A DNA stretch of 64,000 nt from Alcaligenes pakistanensis. Its GTDB lineage: Bacteria; Pseudomonadota; Gammaproteobacteria; Burkholderiales; Burkholderiaceae_B. Both the position numbers and the translations under genes were made by a program. Of this stretch, positions 52,278 through 61,404 are shown piece by piece; the first letter of the stretch is position 1, and every line of letters starts with the position of its first letter. The notes beneath the pieces are model-generated. The model ran no database searches, was not told the DNA's origin, and saw nothing but the letters and a program-made list of their open reading frames with translations. The DNA lies in the NCBI RefSeq assembly GCF_014652815.1, contig NZ_BMZN01000004.1:313137-377136 (forward strand), given 5' to 3'.

Positions 52278-53912
52278 ATGGACGACGTAAACCTTACTTT
52301 AAGCATGTTGGCTGCGGTTTTAATCAGCAACAGCCTGGTAAAGATAATACCTATTGCCATCCCTGCCCCTCTAGTACAGATTCTGCTCGGCTTTCTGATT
52401 GCGGGTTGGTTCAATCATGGGATGACCCTTAATCCGGATCTGTTCTTTTATCTGTTTCTGCCGCCCTTACTCTTTCTGGACGGCTGGCGCATTTCCAAAG
52501 AAAGTTTAATTCGGGATCGGATCGGCATTCTGGTACTGGCTTTTATCCTGGTGTTTTTAACGGTGTTCGGATTAGGTCACGTCCTGCATTGGTTAATTCC
52601 TGCCATGCCTTTGCCGGTGGCCTTTGCACTGGCTGCCATTGTTTCGCCCACTGACCCGGTAGCTGTTTCAGCCATTACCCGCCGCGTGCCTCTTCCCCCA
52701 CGGCTGCAGGCCTTGCTGGAAGGCGAATCACTATTCAATGACGCCAGCGGTTTGGTCGCGTTTCGTCTTGCTGTCGCGCTGGCTCTAGGCGGCTCTTTTT
52801 CCGTCACATCGGCCAGCCAGAACTTCCTGTGGTTAACTCTGGCCGGTTTAGCCGTGGGCGTCATGACGACACGCGCCCTGCTGTTGCTGCGCAATCTCTT
52901 TGTACGCCGCTGGGGTGAAGAGCCAGGGGCAGAAATCTTGTTCAGCCTGCTGCTGCCCTTTGCTTCCTATTTTCTGGCCGAGCAATTGGAGGCCTCGGGC
53001 ATTCTGGCCGCTGTCGCTGCGGGCGTCACCATGAGCTATGCCGAGCTCTCGGGCAATGCACTGGCCGCCACCCGTATGCAGCGCAAGACCGTCTGGGACA
53101 CCGTGCAACTTAGCTTGAATGGCATCATGTTCGTCCTGCTGGGCGAACAACTGCCCGCCATCTTTCGCGGAGCGATAGAGGTCGTTCAGGAAACCGGCCA
53201 CCACAATCCGGCCTGGCTGCTCGTCTATGCAGTAGCCATGTGTACAACACTGATTCTGCTACGCTTTCTTTGCGTTTACGCTTACCTGTGGCTGCGGCGC
53301 GGCCTGTCTCTGGTGGGCTTGCGCCATGATGACGAAACCGCACAAGCCAACCCACGCTTGGTGCTGGTGCTGTCCATTGCAGGGGTACGAGGTGCAGTCA
53401 CCTTGGCCGGCGTCATGACCTTGCCACTGACCCTGGCCGATGGCAGCCCTTTTCCTGCACGCGACCTGGCCATTTTCCTGGCCTCGGTTGTCATCATCGT
53501 CTCCCTGCTGACGGCTAGCCTAGCCTTGCCGCCGCTGATGAAACGCGTGTCTTTCCCTGCCCTGCGTCGCCGTCAGGATCAGGAGGAACGGGCCGAGCAG
53601 GCAGTGCGTTATGCCAGCGCCCAATCCGTAGCACAGACGCTTAACGAGCTAATAACACACAATCCCGAGTCTTCAGGCGCTCGTTACACTGCCATGGCCG
53701 ATCGTGTTCTGAGCAATCTTGCCCACAGCCCTGACGGGGACGGAGTAGATCAGGACCTAGCAGAACAAGCACAGGAAAAAAACATGCAGATCCAAGCTAT
53801 CCACGCAGCGCGTGAGGCCGTTTACACTCTAGCTCGTACACACCAGATATCCGATGAAATCGCTCGCGAAAGGGTCCGTTTGCTAGACCTGATCGAATTG
53901 CGTATGTCTTAA
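52278..53912 (+). CDS. CPA1 family Na+/H+ antiporter (NhaP/YjcE-like)
   Basis: A 544-residue inner-membrane antiporter with about twelve helices (residues 5-415) and a cytoplasmic tail of about 120 residues. It carries the ion-site motif AIVSPTDPVAVSAI and ESLFNDASGLVAFRLAVAL, with the conserved Asp pair of CPA1 members, and SIAGVRGAVTLAGVMTLPLT. The tail is helical and charged. It is followed after 41 bp by an amidohydrolase gene in the same direction, and the window also carries NhaA. Confidence 0.9.
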   Translation: MDDVNLTLSMLAAVLISNSLVKIIPIAIPAPLVQILLGFLIAGWFNHGMTLNPDLFFYLFLPPLLFLDGWRISKESLIRDRIGILVLAFILVFLTVFGLGHVLHWLIPAMPLPVAFALAAIVSPTDPVAVSAITRRVPLPPRLQALLEGESLFNDASGLVAFRLAVALALGGSFSVTSASQNFLWLTLAGLAVGVMTTRALLLLRNLFVRRWGEEPGAEILFSLLLPFASYFLAEQLEASGILAAVAAGVTMSYAELSGNALAATRMQRKTVWDTVQLSLNGIMFVLLGEQLPAIFRGAIEVVQETGHHNPAWLLVYAVAMCTTLILLRFLCVYAYLWLRRGLSLVGLRHDDETAQANPRLVLVLSIAGVRGAVTLAGVMTLPLTLADGSPFPARDLAIFLASVVIIVSLLTASLALPPLMKRVSFPALRRRQDQEERAEQAVRYASAQSVAQTLNELITHNPESSGARYTAMADRVLSNLAHSPDGDGVDQDLAEQAQEKNMQIQAIHAAREAVYTLARTHQISDEIARERVRLLDLIELRMS

Positions 53913-53953
53913 GTCCGCCCTCCTTTCATCTATCCTTGATTTTTCAGGACGCC

Positions 53954-55426
53954 ATGCAGACTTACTCTTACCTGGGCCAATCCCCCGCCCTGCGCCAGCA
54001 ACGCCAGGCCTACCGCCACGGTTTACCGGCCTGCGTCTGTGCTCATCCTTCCATTCCTTTCATTCACAGGCGCTTGAGCGCGGCAGCCAGCTTCGCTCCA
54101 AACGCAGCCCCGGCAGGTGCAGCCTTTCAATCCAATAATGCTTTGGATCAAAAGCCCTTGGCGTTGGCACCCCAATTAATTCTGAGTAACCTGCGCCTAT
54201 TTGATGGTCAGACGCTGGAATTACAAAAAGGCTTGGCAGTACAGATAGATCAAGGCCGCATTACGGCAGTGATGCCCGTCGCTGAAATCCCGGCCGACGC
54301 CACCGTTATGGACTGCCACAACAAAGTCCTGATGCCCGGCCTGATCGACGCGCACTGGCATAGTCTGTTGTGCGCAGTGGATCAGATGACCGCCATGATG
54401 GCGGACCCCGCAGACCTGCACTTAATTGCCAGCAAAGAAGCCGAGCGCACCTTGCTGCGCGGCTTTACCACGGTGCGCGATGCCGGTGGCCCCAGCTTCT
54501 CCCTGAAACGCGGTATTGATATGGGCTTGCTACACGGCCCACGCATCTACCCCAGCGGGGCCATGATTGCGCAAACAGGTGGTCATGCCGATTTTCGGAT
54601 GCGCTACGAAGTGCCCCGTGCCGACGGCGAACTAAGCCATACCGAACGTGCTGGCGTCACCTGCATTGCCGATGGTGCCGATCAGGTCCTGCGCCGGGTA
54701 CGTGAACAGCTCATGCTAGGTGCCAGTCAGATCAAGCTGATGGCCGGGGGCGGGGTCACGTCCTTGTACGACCCGCTGGAAGGCCTGCAATTTAGCGATG
54801 CCGAGTTGCGCGCTGCGGTCGGTGCCGCCAACGACTGGGGTACCTACGTGATGGTGCACGTTTACTGCGCCCGTGGCATCCAGCGCGCCATCAAGGCAGG
54901 TGTGAAATCCATCGAACACGGACAACTTGCCGACGAAGAAACCGCCCGCATGATGGCAGGCGAAGGCGTGTGGTGGAGCCTGCAGCCCTTTCTGGCCGAT
55001 GAAGACGCCAACGTTCAACACGACCCACGCAGCAAGGCCAAACAGCAGCAAGTCGCCATCGGAACCGTGCGCGCTTACGAGCTGGCAGATAAATACCAGA
55101 TCCAGACAGCCTGGGGCACGGACATTCTATTCACCCCGGCTCATCTGCCCCACCATGGCCGTATGCTGTCCAAGCTGACGCGCTTTTACCAGCCGCTCAA
55201 GGTGCTGAAAATGGCCACCGGTGACAACGGTCGGCTGCTACAAATGTCCGGCATGCGTCAACCGTATGAAGGCGAGCTTGGCGTCATCCGCCCCGGCGCC
55301 TTGGCTGACTTGCTTCTGGTTGATGGCGAACCAGAACAAAGCCTGGATTTTCTGGAGCAGCCCGACCAGAACCTGCTGCTGATCATCAAAGACGGCAAAA
55401 TTTACAAGAACGCCTTGCCTGCCTAA
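53954..55426 (+). CDS. Amidohydrolase family protein (prolidase-like group)
   Basis: A 490-residue metal-dependent hydrolase. The TIM-barrel metal ligands are visible: His134-x-His136 in LIDAHWHS, Lys in IKLMAGGGVTSLYDP, His in VMVHVYCARG and SIEHGQLADEE, and Asp in WGTDILFTPAH. It belongs with the Sgx9260/Xaa-Pro- and Arg-type dipeptidase-like amidohydrolases. The first 75 residues (before LILSNLRLFDG) are an unusual Ala/Pro/Gln-rich extension without a clear signal; CVCAHP is the only odd motif. The start at 53954 has AGGA five bases upstream. Confidence 0.82.
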   Translation: MQTYSYLGQSPALRQQRQAYRHGLPACVCAHPSIPFIHRRLSAAASFAPNAAPAGAAFQSNNALDQKPLALAPQLILSNLRLFDGQTLELQKGLAVQIDQGRITAVMPVAEIPADATVMDCHNKVLMPGLIDAHWHSLLCAVDQMTAMMADPADLHLIASKEAERTLLRGFTTVRDAGGPSFSLKRGIDMGLLHGPRIYPSGAMIAQTGGHADFRMRYEVPRADGELSHTERAGVTCIADGADQVLRRVREQLMLGASQIKLMAGGGVTSLYDPLEGLQFSDAELRAAVGAANDWGTYVMVHVYCARGIQRAIKAGVKSIEHGQLADEETARMMAGEGVWWSLQPFLADEDANVQHDPRSKAKQQQVAIGTVRAYELADKYQIQTAWGTDILFTPAHLPHHGRMLSKLTRFYQPLKVLKMATGDNGRLLQMSGMRQPYEGELGVIRPGALADLLLVDGEPEQSLDFLEQPDQNLLLIIKDGKIYKNALPA

Positions 55427-55453
55427 AAACTCAGCCACCATCAAGGAATGCTC

Positions 55454-56140
55454 ATGACCAATGAAGTGATGCAGTTATTCAAGCTGGTCGGCCTGGGGCT
55501 GGCATTTTTGCTCCCCCTGGCCAACCCGCTGACCTCCATGGTGATGTACCTATCTTTAGGCGAGTCCCTTAGCGCCCAAGAGAAAAAGCAGCAACTGCGC
55601 CAGGCTACCCTGTATGTGATCGCTGCCTTACTGATCACCTACTACGCTGGCTTGTGGATTACCTCGGCACTGGGCATCTCCATGGTGGATATGCGAATTG
55701 CTGGCGGGCTGATCGTGGCCTACATCGGCTTTCGCATGCTGTTCCCACCTGACGTCGCCGAAGTCGTCTCCAAAGCGGCTGATCAAAACACGGCTGCCCA
55801 TAACAACATCGCCTTTGTGCCGCTAACCTTGCCCTCTACCGTCGGCCCCGGCACCATGGCCCTGGTGATCAGTGCCTCCTCCAAAATGACGACCATGCGT
55901 GCGCACTATGCTGAATGGGTGCTGATGGCCGTCCCTGTCATTTTGGCCTTGCTGATCGGTTTGATTTTTTTCATCTGCCTGCGCTCATCGCTCAGCATCG
56001 TGCGCGTAATCGGTCATAACGGCGTCGATGCCATCTCGCGCATCATGGGATTTTTACTGGTTTGCATGGCCGTACAGCTCGTCCTGGAAGGCGGACAGCA
56101 GTATGCTGCTACGCTGCTGACTCACACTGCCGCGCACTAA
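55454..56140 (+). CDS. MarC family membrane protein
   Basis: A 228-residue inner-membrane protein with six helices. Hallmarks are LLPLANPLTSMVMYLSLGESLS (N terminus), AGGLIVAYIGFRMLFP and FVPLTLPSTVGPGTMALVISASS. The family (MarC/YchE/YhgN) is widespread but its transport substrate is unknown; it is not itself the antibiotic resistance factor of the mar locus. The ATG at 55454 lies six bases from AAGGA; an ATG six bases before it sits on that site. It is 27 bp after the amidohydrolase and 4 bp before the TolC-like gene. Confidence 0.88.
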   Translation: MTNEVMQLFKLVGLGLAFLLPLANPLTSMVMYLSLGESLSAQEKKQQLRQATLYVIAALLITYYAGLWITSALGISMVDMRIAGGLIVAYIGFRMLFPPDVAEVVSKAADQNTAAHNNIAFVPLTLPSTVGPGTMALVISASSKMTTMRAHYAEWVLMAVPVILALLIGLIFFICLRSSLSIVRVIGHNGVDAISRIMGFLLVCMAVQLVLEGGQQYAATLLTHTAAH

Positions 56141-56144
56141 ATTT

Positions 56145-57629
56145 ATGTCTATGTCTTGCTTGCCTGTCCTGCGTTTCTCCCTGGCCGTGGCCGCCGCTCT
56201 TGCGCTGGCCGCCTGTGGGACGCCCAATCGTCATCAGTCCCTGGCGCAGGCCATGCCCGAACAAGATGCAATCGAGCCACCCCAACTGAGCTTGGCAGAG
56301 GTCCAAGGCCCCGATCAGAACCAAGCTTTCCCCAGCATCCAGGCCAATCACGAGTACAGCCTGCCTGAACTGATCGATCTGGCCCAACGCCTGAACCCCA
56401 GCACCCGTATCGCCTGGGGCGAAGCACAACAAGCCGCAGAAGCTGCCGGCATGATTCAAAGTGCCTATCTGCCGCTGATCTCTGCCAGCATCGTAGGTGG
56501 CTACATGCGTAGCGACCGGGACGACAGCGTAAACATTCTGGGCAGAGACATCGATGTGGATTACGACACCCATTTAAGTGGGGCTGTCCCCTCTCTGACC
56601 CTGAAATGGCTGCTATTTGACTTTGGTAAGCGGGCGGCCTTGCAAGAAGCTGCCGACAAACTGGCCATGGCCAGCCGCATCACCTTCAGCGGCGTGCATC
56701 AAGCCGTGATTGCGGAAGTCTCTATCAACTACTTCAACTACAACTCGGCCCGGCAACGAGAACAAATCTCGGCCCTGGGCCTGAGAAATGCCACCCTGAT
56801 TGAAGACATTGCCCTGGAGCGACAGCGCAACGGCTTGGGCACGAGTATTGAAGTAGCCCAGGCACGGCAACTGAAAGCCCAAGCCCGTCTGCACCACGTC
56901 AACACGCGCACCCTAGCCCACCAGTCTTACCAAACGTTATTGGGCGCCATCGGCCTGTCTCCCGACACCCAGCTACAAGTAGCTGACAGCGCATCCCGCT
57001 CCCTGCCCGAAGATCTGGATATCCCTGGCAACGACACCCTGAAAAAGGCCATTGCTCAGCGCGCCGACGTACAGGCTCTGCAAGCTGCCCATCAGGCCAG
57101 TCTGGCGGGGATCAATTCAGCCGAAGCCAGCTTCATGCCCAAGCTTGCCCTGATGGGATTCATGTCCAAACGTCTGGGATCCTTAAGCGTGGGCAGCCTG
57201 CCTGACATCAGCCCGCAATCCTCTTCCCGTGGAGCCGTGCTGGCCTTAAACATCCCGCTCTACGACGCGGGACTACGCAATAAGCAGGTACGCGAGGCCC
57301 AGCTACGCGCCGACACCGCCCGCGAGCGAGTCGCCAAAACCGAGCAGAATGCCTACAAACAGATGATCATCGCTGCCGAGGCGCTTCGTGCAGCACTGGA
57401 ATCCCATCACGCGGCATCCAGCCTGGTCGAAGCCGCACAGATCACCTACCAAGGTGCACTAGAATCCTACAAAGAAGGGCTGACCGGCATGACCTTGCTG
57501 ACCGAAGCCCACAGCGGATTACTGGGCGCACAAGAAGCACAAACCATGGCCCATACGGCAGGGCTGGTCGGTTCGGTTAATTTGGCCTTTGCCATGGGTG
57601 AACTGAACCAAGCACCTAAACAGCCTTAG
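56145..57629 (+). CDS. TolC-family outer-membrane efflux lipoprotein
   Basis: A 494-residue outer-membrane factor. A lipoprotein signal ends in LAAC (Cys24). The protein consists of two OEP repeats, with the coiled-coil heptads in ALRAALESHHAASSLVEAAQITYQGALESYKEGLTGMTLLTEAHSG and the first repeat at YSLPELIDLAQRLNPSTRIAWGEAQQAAEAAGM. It forms the trimeric exit duct for an inner pump. No pump gene sits beside it on this strand, but the divergent DUF1656-HlyD-FUSC operon lies 4 kb upstream. Only a TAA and four bases separate it from marC. Confidence 0.9.
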   Translation: MSMSCLPVLRFSLAVAAALALAACGTPNRHQSLAQAMPEQDAIEPPQLSLAEVQGPDQNQAFPSIQANHEYSLPELIDLAQRLNPSTRIAWGEAQQAAEAAGMIQSAYLPLISASIVGGYMRSDRDDSVNILGRDIDVDYDTHLSGAVPSLTLKWLLFDFGKRAALQEAADKLAMASRITFSGVHQAVIAEVSINYFNYNSARQREQISALGLRNATLIEDIALERQRNGLGTSIEVAQARQLKAQARLHHVNTRTLAHQSYQTLLGAIGLSPDTQLQVADSASRSLPEDLDIPGNDTLKKAIAQRADVQALQAAHQASLAGINSAEASFMPKLALMGFMSKRLGSLSVGSLPDISPQSSSRGAVLALNIPLYDAGLRNKQVREAQLRADTARERVAKTEQNAYKQMIIAAEALRAALESHHAASSLVEAAQITYQGALESYKEGLTGMTLLTEAHSGLLGAQEAQTMAHTAGLVGSVNLAFAMGELNQAPKQP

Positions 57630-57656
57630 TCGGCAGATAGCATCAAGCCAAAACGA

Positions 57657-58058
57657 TCACGGCGCTACAAACTCAGCAACGGGGGCCGAGCTCTTTTCAA
57701 AAGGCTCGATAGGTTGTGCCTTAATCGCACACCCCCTGTCCTTGGACAAAACCAGCAAATGGTTATGTCGCTGCCGCAAGGCATTCACCTCCACCTGCTC
57801 AGCCTGACTCAAATCCATAAAAAACAAGGGCACCAAAAAGAAGATTCCGGTCACGCCCAATGCCACATTCTTGCCAGCCTTATGCGTATCGGGAATCAAA
57901 CGCCGAATCTCACCCTCAACAAAACGTAGATCATGCTCTAAGGCCGCACACGACTTGGAGTCATCGCCATATTGCTGAATCGGCACCGGATTAGCCGAGC
58001 GCCCTGCACAGCCAGCCAACAAAGCCAATACCACCGCAGCCGCCACAACATTTTTCAT
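57657..58058 (-). CDS. Small lipoprotein of unknown function
   Basis: A 133-residue protein starting MKNVVAAAVVLALLAGCAGRS, with Cys17 in an LAGC lipobox. A hydrophobic segment NVALGVTGIFFLVPLFFMDL at residues about 64-83 and helical stretches CAALEHDLRFVEGEIRRLI and EVNALRQRHNHLLVLS follow. Homologues in beta-proteobacteria are usually labelled hypothetical or, wrongly, as ABC transporter-related. Function unknown. It is monocistronic and convergent with the TolC-like gene. Confidence 0.7.
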   Translation of the reverse strand: MKNVVAAAVVLALLAGCAGRSANPVPIQQYGDDSKSCAALEHDLRFVEGEIRRLIPDTHKAGKNVALGVTGIFFLVPLFFMDLSQAEQVEVNALRQRHNHLLVLSKDRGCAIKAQPIEPFEKSSAPVAEFVAP

Positions 58059-58375
58059 TACTCATACCCTTGCTTAAAGTCAGGCCCGGATTACAGCAAG
58101 CAAGGGTTTAGCAAAGCGTTTAATCTTGTCTCTCAAAATACCGGACTACATTGCTCCCCCCTGGCAGGAACGTTTTTTAAACCTTTGTTGAGAACCTGAA
58201 TCATGTACGGGGCAGTCCCAAAAACGTGCCTTTCCCCACAGAACTCCAGGGCTGAGGTTGAGTTCTGATATGGGCTGGCGACGAAGATCTGCATCAGGGC
58301 GAAAAAAATCCCAAAAAAAAGGGAGCCCCTCATCAAGGCCCCCCCTCTTGAGCAAACTAAACCGCTCAACAAAGC
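58059..58375. other. Intergenic region with the aminotransferase terminator
   Basis: 317 bp without a credible gene. The right end holds the terminator at 58313-58343. A 79-codon open frame on the minus strand (58133-58372) begins upstream of that hairpin and has no good ribosome-binding site, so I do not call it. Confidence 0.5.
58313..58343 (-). terminator. Terminator of the class V aminotransferase gene
   Basis: GGGAGCC/GGCCCCC arms (one wobble) with a nine-base loop and A8 on the plus strand, giving T8 on the minus strand. Confidence 0.75.
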
Positions 58376-59509
58376 TTACTGCTGTTCAATCGCATTCAAG
58401 GCATTTTCCAAACGCTCTACCGAACGCTCTAGATTATTCAGCTTATCCAAGCCAAACAAACCAATCCGGAACGTCTTGAAATCTGCCGGTTCATCACACT
58501 GCAAGGGCACTCCTGACGCCGCCTGCAAGCCCGCTTTGGCAAACTTCGCAGCCGAATGAATCCCCTCATCCGTTGTGTAGCAAACCACCACACCCGGTGC
58601 TTCAAAACCCGGTGCAGCCACACTGCGGAAACCGTGCTCGCTTAACAAGGCTCGCACCTTGCGACCCAACTCCAGCTGACGATTGCGAATCCAGTCAAAG
58701 CCGAGCGCTTCGGTTTCTGCCATCGCTTCCTGCAAAACCTTTAACGAATCCGTGGGCAAGGTTGCGTGGTAGGCATGGGCACCGTTCTCGTACGTTTCCA
58801 TAATCTGCAACCACTTGCGCAGATCGCAGGCAAAGCTAGTGCTCGTTGTCGTCTCGATATGCTGACGTGCTCGCTCACTTAACATCACCAAACCGCAACA
58901 TGCCGAGCCCGTCCAACCTTTTTGCGGAGCGCTGATCAGCACATCCACACCGACCGCCTTCATATCCACCCAAACCGTGCCCGAGGCAATGCAGTCCAGC
59001 ACAAACAGACCACCCACCGCATGCACTGCATCCGCGACCTGACGCATATAGTCGTCGGGCAACATAATGCCGGACGCTGTTTCCACGTGCGGAGCAAACA
59101 CCAAAGCCGGTTTTTCAGCCTGAATCGCCGCGACCACTTCTTCGATCGGAGCCGGAGCAAAAGCCGCCTGCTTGCCTTCCTCGATCGGGTGGGCCTTCAG
59201 AACCGTGGTGCTGGAAGGAATAGAACCCATGTCAAAAATCTGCGACCAGCGGTAGCTGAACCAGCCATTACGGATCACCATGCATTTGCGATCCGTCGCA
59301 AACTGACGGGCCACTGCTTCCATACCAAACGAACCACTACCGGGCACCACAATCGCCGAATGCGCCTGATACACCTGCTTCAAGGTACGGGAGATTTCGC
59401 GCATCACCTCTTGGAAGGTCTTGGACATATGGTTCAAGGCGCGGTCGGTGTAGACCACCGAATATTCAAGCAGGCCGTCCGGATCAACGGGAGTGCTGGT
59501 TTGAGACAT
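58376..59509 (-). CDS. Class V aminotransferase (alanine/serine-glyoxylate type)
   Basis: A 377-residue PLP enzyme. The PLP lysine is Lys197 in LISAPQKGWTGSACCGLVML, the pyridine-stacking Asp is in FVLDCIASGTVWVDM, and the N-terminal VPGSGSFGMEAVARQF is the phosphate region. The sequence belongs to the alanine-glyoxylate, serine-pyruvate and related aminotransferases. Substrate and direction cannot be set from the sequence. The Met at 59509 is preferred because the upstream extension is not protein-like. It is divergent from the FecI-type sigma gene. Confidence 0.87.
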   Translation of the reverse strand: MSQTSTPVDPDGLLEYSVVYTDRALNHMSKTFQEVMREISRTLKQVYQAHSAIVVPGSGSFGMEAVARQFATDRKCMVIRNGWFSYRWSQIFDMGSIPSSTTVLKAHPIEEGKQAAFAPAPIEEVVAAIQAEKPALVFAPHVETASGIMLPDDYMRQVADAVHAVGGLFVLDCIASGTVWVDMKAVGVDVLISAPQKGWTGSACCGLVMLSERARQHIETTTSTSFACDLRKWLQIMETYENGAHAYHATLPTDSLKVLQEAMAETEALGFDWIRNRQLELGRKVRALLSEHGFRSVAAPGFEAPGVVVCYTTDEGIHSAAKFAKAGLQAASGVPLQCDEPADFKTFRIGLFGLDKLNNLERSVERLENALNAIEQQ

Positions 59510-59645
59510 GAAAACCTCGAAATTCAGAGAGAGAAGATATAAAGATCGGTGGATTTTAGACCAAGCCGCTCTGTACGGGCAGCTTGACCACAAGAGCCCC
59601 CCGGTCAGAAAATTTTTGAAGGCTTACAGCAACAATGGAAACCTT

Positions 59646-59664
59646 AATGAGAATTATTGTTATT
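59646..59664. promoter_or_regulatory. Fur-box-like site upstream of the sigma factor gene
   Basis: AATGAGAATTATTGTTATT matches about 12 of 19 consensus Fur-box positions and lies 40 bp before the fecI-like start. The same 5' core AATGAGAAT occurs in the second box at 61251-61269. Confidence 0.7.
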
Positions 59665-59704
59665 ATTCCGTATTATTTTCCAGTCTGCTCCGCCTGCCCG
59701 CCCC

Positions 59705-60211
59705 ATGTCTCACCCTTCCCGTCCCAGAAAAGCCTGGCTCGCTTCCTATAGCGAGCTATTTGGCGTCTGGCGGCGCAAAGCCGAGAGCCGGGAAGACGCA
59801 GAAGATGCCATGCATGACACCGTCGTCGGTATGCTCGAAAACAACACGGGAGTCATCGACAACCCACGGGCCTATCTGGCCAGAGGCACCAGCAACCGCT
59901 TGGTCAGCCGTCATCGCCATCAAACCGTCTTAACAGTGCTACCACTGGACGAGCTGAGCGATACCGAACATCCTCGCCAAGCGGGTGCCGACAGCAGTGC
60001 ACAATTTGAGCAACTGGCGGATGCTTTGGTCACCGCCTTGGCCGACCTGCCGCCAAAATGCCGAGAGGTTTACATCAAGCACCGTCTGGAAGGGTGGACA
60101 CATACTGAAATCGCCCAGGACATGGGCCTTTCCCGCAGCATGGTGGAAAAATACATGACTCGCGCCTTGCGTCACATCCATGAACGGCTGCACCATTACG
60201 TACCTGACTGA
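59705..60211 (+). CDS. fecI: ECF RNA polymerase sigma factor, FecI-like
   Basis: A 168-residue ECF sigma factor of the iron-starvation group. Region 2 is SYSELFGVWRRKAESREDAEDAMHDTVVGML and region 4 is LADLPPKCREVYIKHRLEGWTHTEIAQDMGLSRSMVEKYMTRALRHIHERL. It directs RNA polymerase to the TonB-receptor promoter when released by the anti-sigma FecR. It lies under a Fur-like box, and 27 bp separate it from fecR. The start at 59705 is chosen because the upstream in-frame Met lies in the Fur/promoter region. Confidence 0.9.
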   Translation: MSHPSRPRKAWLASYSELFGVWRRKAESREDAEDAMHDTVVGMLENNTGVIDNPRAYLARGTSNRLVSRHRHQTVLTVLPLDELSDTEHPRQAGADSSAQFEQLADALVTALADLPPKCREVYIKHRLEGWTHTEIAQDMGLSRSMVEKYMTRALRHIHERLHHYVPD

Positions 60212-60238
60212 CGCCATGCCGTACATAAAGCCCGCGCA

Positions 60239-61225
60239 ATGACCTGCCCTACTGCCTCCGACGATCTGGATCACCCTAGCGATGCCGCTCATTGGTTCGC
60301 CCGTATGCAATCGGGGGAAGCCAGCGAGCAGGATCATCAGGCCTTCCGAGCCTGGCGGGACGCTTCACCAGAAAACGCACGCCGCTATCGGGAAGTCGAG
60401 TATCTATGGCGCGCCACCCAGGCTGTACCAGATAAACGCCTGCGTAGCCTGCTGCCCGACTCTCCGGTGCCTGCACCATCCGCAAAACGTCGTTATCTGA
60501 CCTTGGGTTTGGGGGCACTGGGCGTACTGGCCCTGACCGCCGGAACCTTGCATCAATCTGGATGGTTGGACTCAGCCCAAGAAACCGTGCAGCTCGTCAC
60601 CGCCAAAGGCGAACGCCGACAGATCAAGTTGCCCGACGGCTCCATCGTGGACCTGAATACCGACACCATTGCTCATGCTCGTCTGTCTGTAGACCGACGT
60701 GAAGTTGAACTGATTCAGGGCGAAGTCTTTTTTTCCGTTGAGCATTACCAAACCCTCCCCTTTGTCGTGCACACAGACTTGGGGACGATTACCGTTACGG
60801 GCACTCGTTTTAACGTGCGACGCGAAGCAGACAGCGTTCTGGTCAGTGTTCAATCCGGTTCGGTGAAAGTGCAGTCCGGGCCGTGGTGGCGTCGACAAGA
60901 ACGTCTGTTAGGTGCTCAACAGCAGGTTCTTTTGCGGCAGGGCACCGAACCCAGCCCCGTACAAACTGCCGATGTAGAAAGCCTGACGGCCTGGCAACGC
61001 GGCAAAATAATTTTCAGAAACACCCCTCTGGAGACGGTCGTGCAGGAAATGGCCCGCTATCTCCCGCAGACCTTAAATCTGGACGCCCCGGCTCTGCGCC
61101 AGCACCGTATTTCCGGGGTCTTCGACATTGATCAGCCCGAGACCGTCATCAAGGCCCTGCCGGCTATTGCACCGATCCGCATTCAACGCGATGCGGCTGG
61201 CGTGCTGCACATCGTGGCACGCTAA
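60239..61225 (+). CDS. fecR: FecR-like anti-sigma factor / signal transducer
   Basis: A 328-residue inner-membrane protein. A cytoplasmic N-terminal anti-sigma part (about 10-65, DHQAFRAWRDASPENARRYREVEYLWRA) is followed by one helix (about residues 85-105, YLTLGLGALGVLALTAGTL), then a periplasmic FecR domain (QIKLPDGSIVDLNTDTIAHARLS, GEVFFSVEHYQTLPFVVHTDLGTITVTGTRFNV) and a C-terminal STN-like part. It senses the occupied TonB receptor and controls the FecI-like sigma factor encoded just before it. Confidence 0.92.
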   Translation: MTCPTASDDLDHPSDAAHWFARMQSGEASEQDHQAFRAWRDASPENARRYREVEYLWRATQAVPDKRLRSLLPDSPVPAPSAKRRYLTLGLGALGVLALTAGTLHQSGWLDSAQETVQLVTAKGERRQIKLPDGSIVDLNTDTIAHARLSVDRREVELIQGEVFFSVEHYQTLPFVVHTDLGTITVTGTRFNVRREADSVLVSVQSGSVKVQSGPWWRRQERLLGAQQQVLLRQGTEPSPVQTADVESLTAWQRGKIIFRNTPLETVVQEMARYLPQTLNLDAPALRQHRISGVFDIDQPETVIKALPAIAPIRIQRDAAGVLHIVAR

Positions 61226-61250
61226 AACACGGCCCTCGCGCCTGTTACAA

Positions 61251-61269
61251 AATAATCATGATTCTCATT
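61251..61269. promoter_or_regulatory. Fur-box-like site upstream of the TonB receptor gene
   Basis: AATAATCATGATTCTCATT, whose reverse complement begins AATGAGAATCAT, matches about 12 of 19 Fur-box positions. It lies in the 180-bp gap between fecR and the receptor gene. Confidence 0.7.
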
Positions 61270-61404
61270 CCGGTGATTCGCCACCTTGCGCGTCTAGGTA
61301 GTTGAAGGGGGCTGCCCATATTACGGCAGCCTCTTGAGTACCTTTGGCCAAAGGCTTGGCGCGCTTACCGCGCGAGACATACTTTCATTGGAAAACGTAG
61401 GATC

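Noticed and set aside
58133-58372. 79-codon minus-strand frame with a hydrophobic N terminus
   Set aside because: It begins before the transcription terminator of the aminotransferase gene, has no ribosome-binding site and covers low-complexity sequence.
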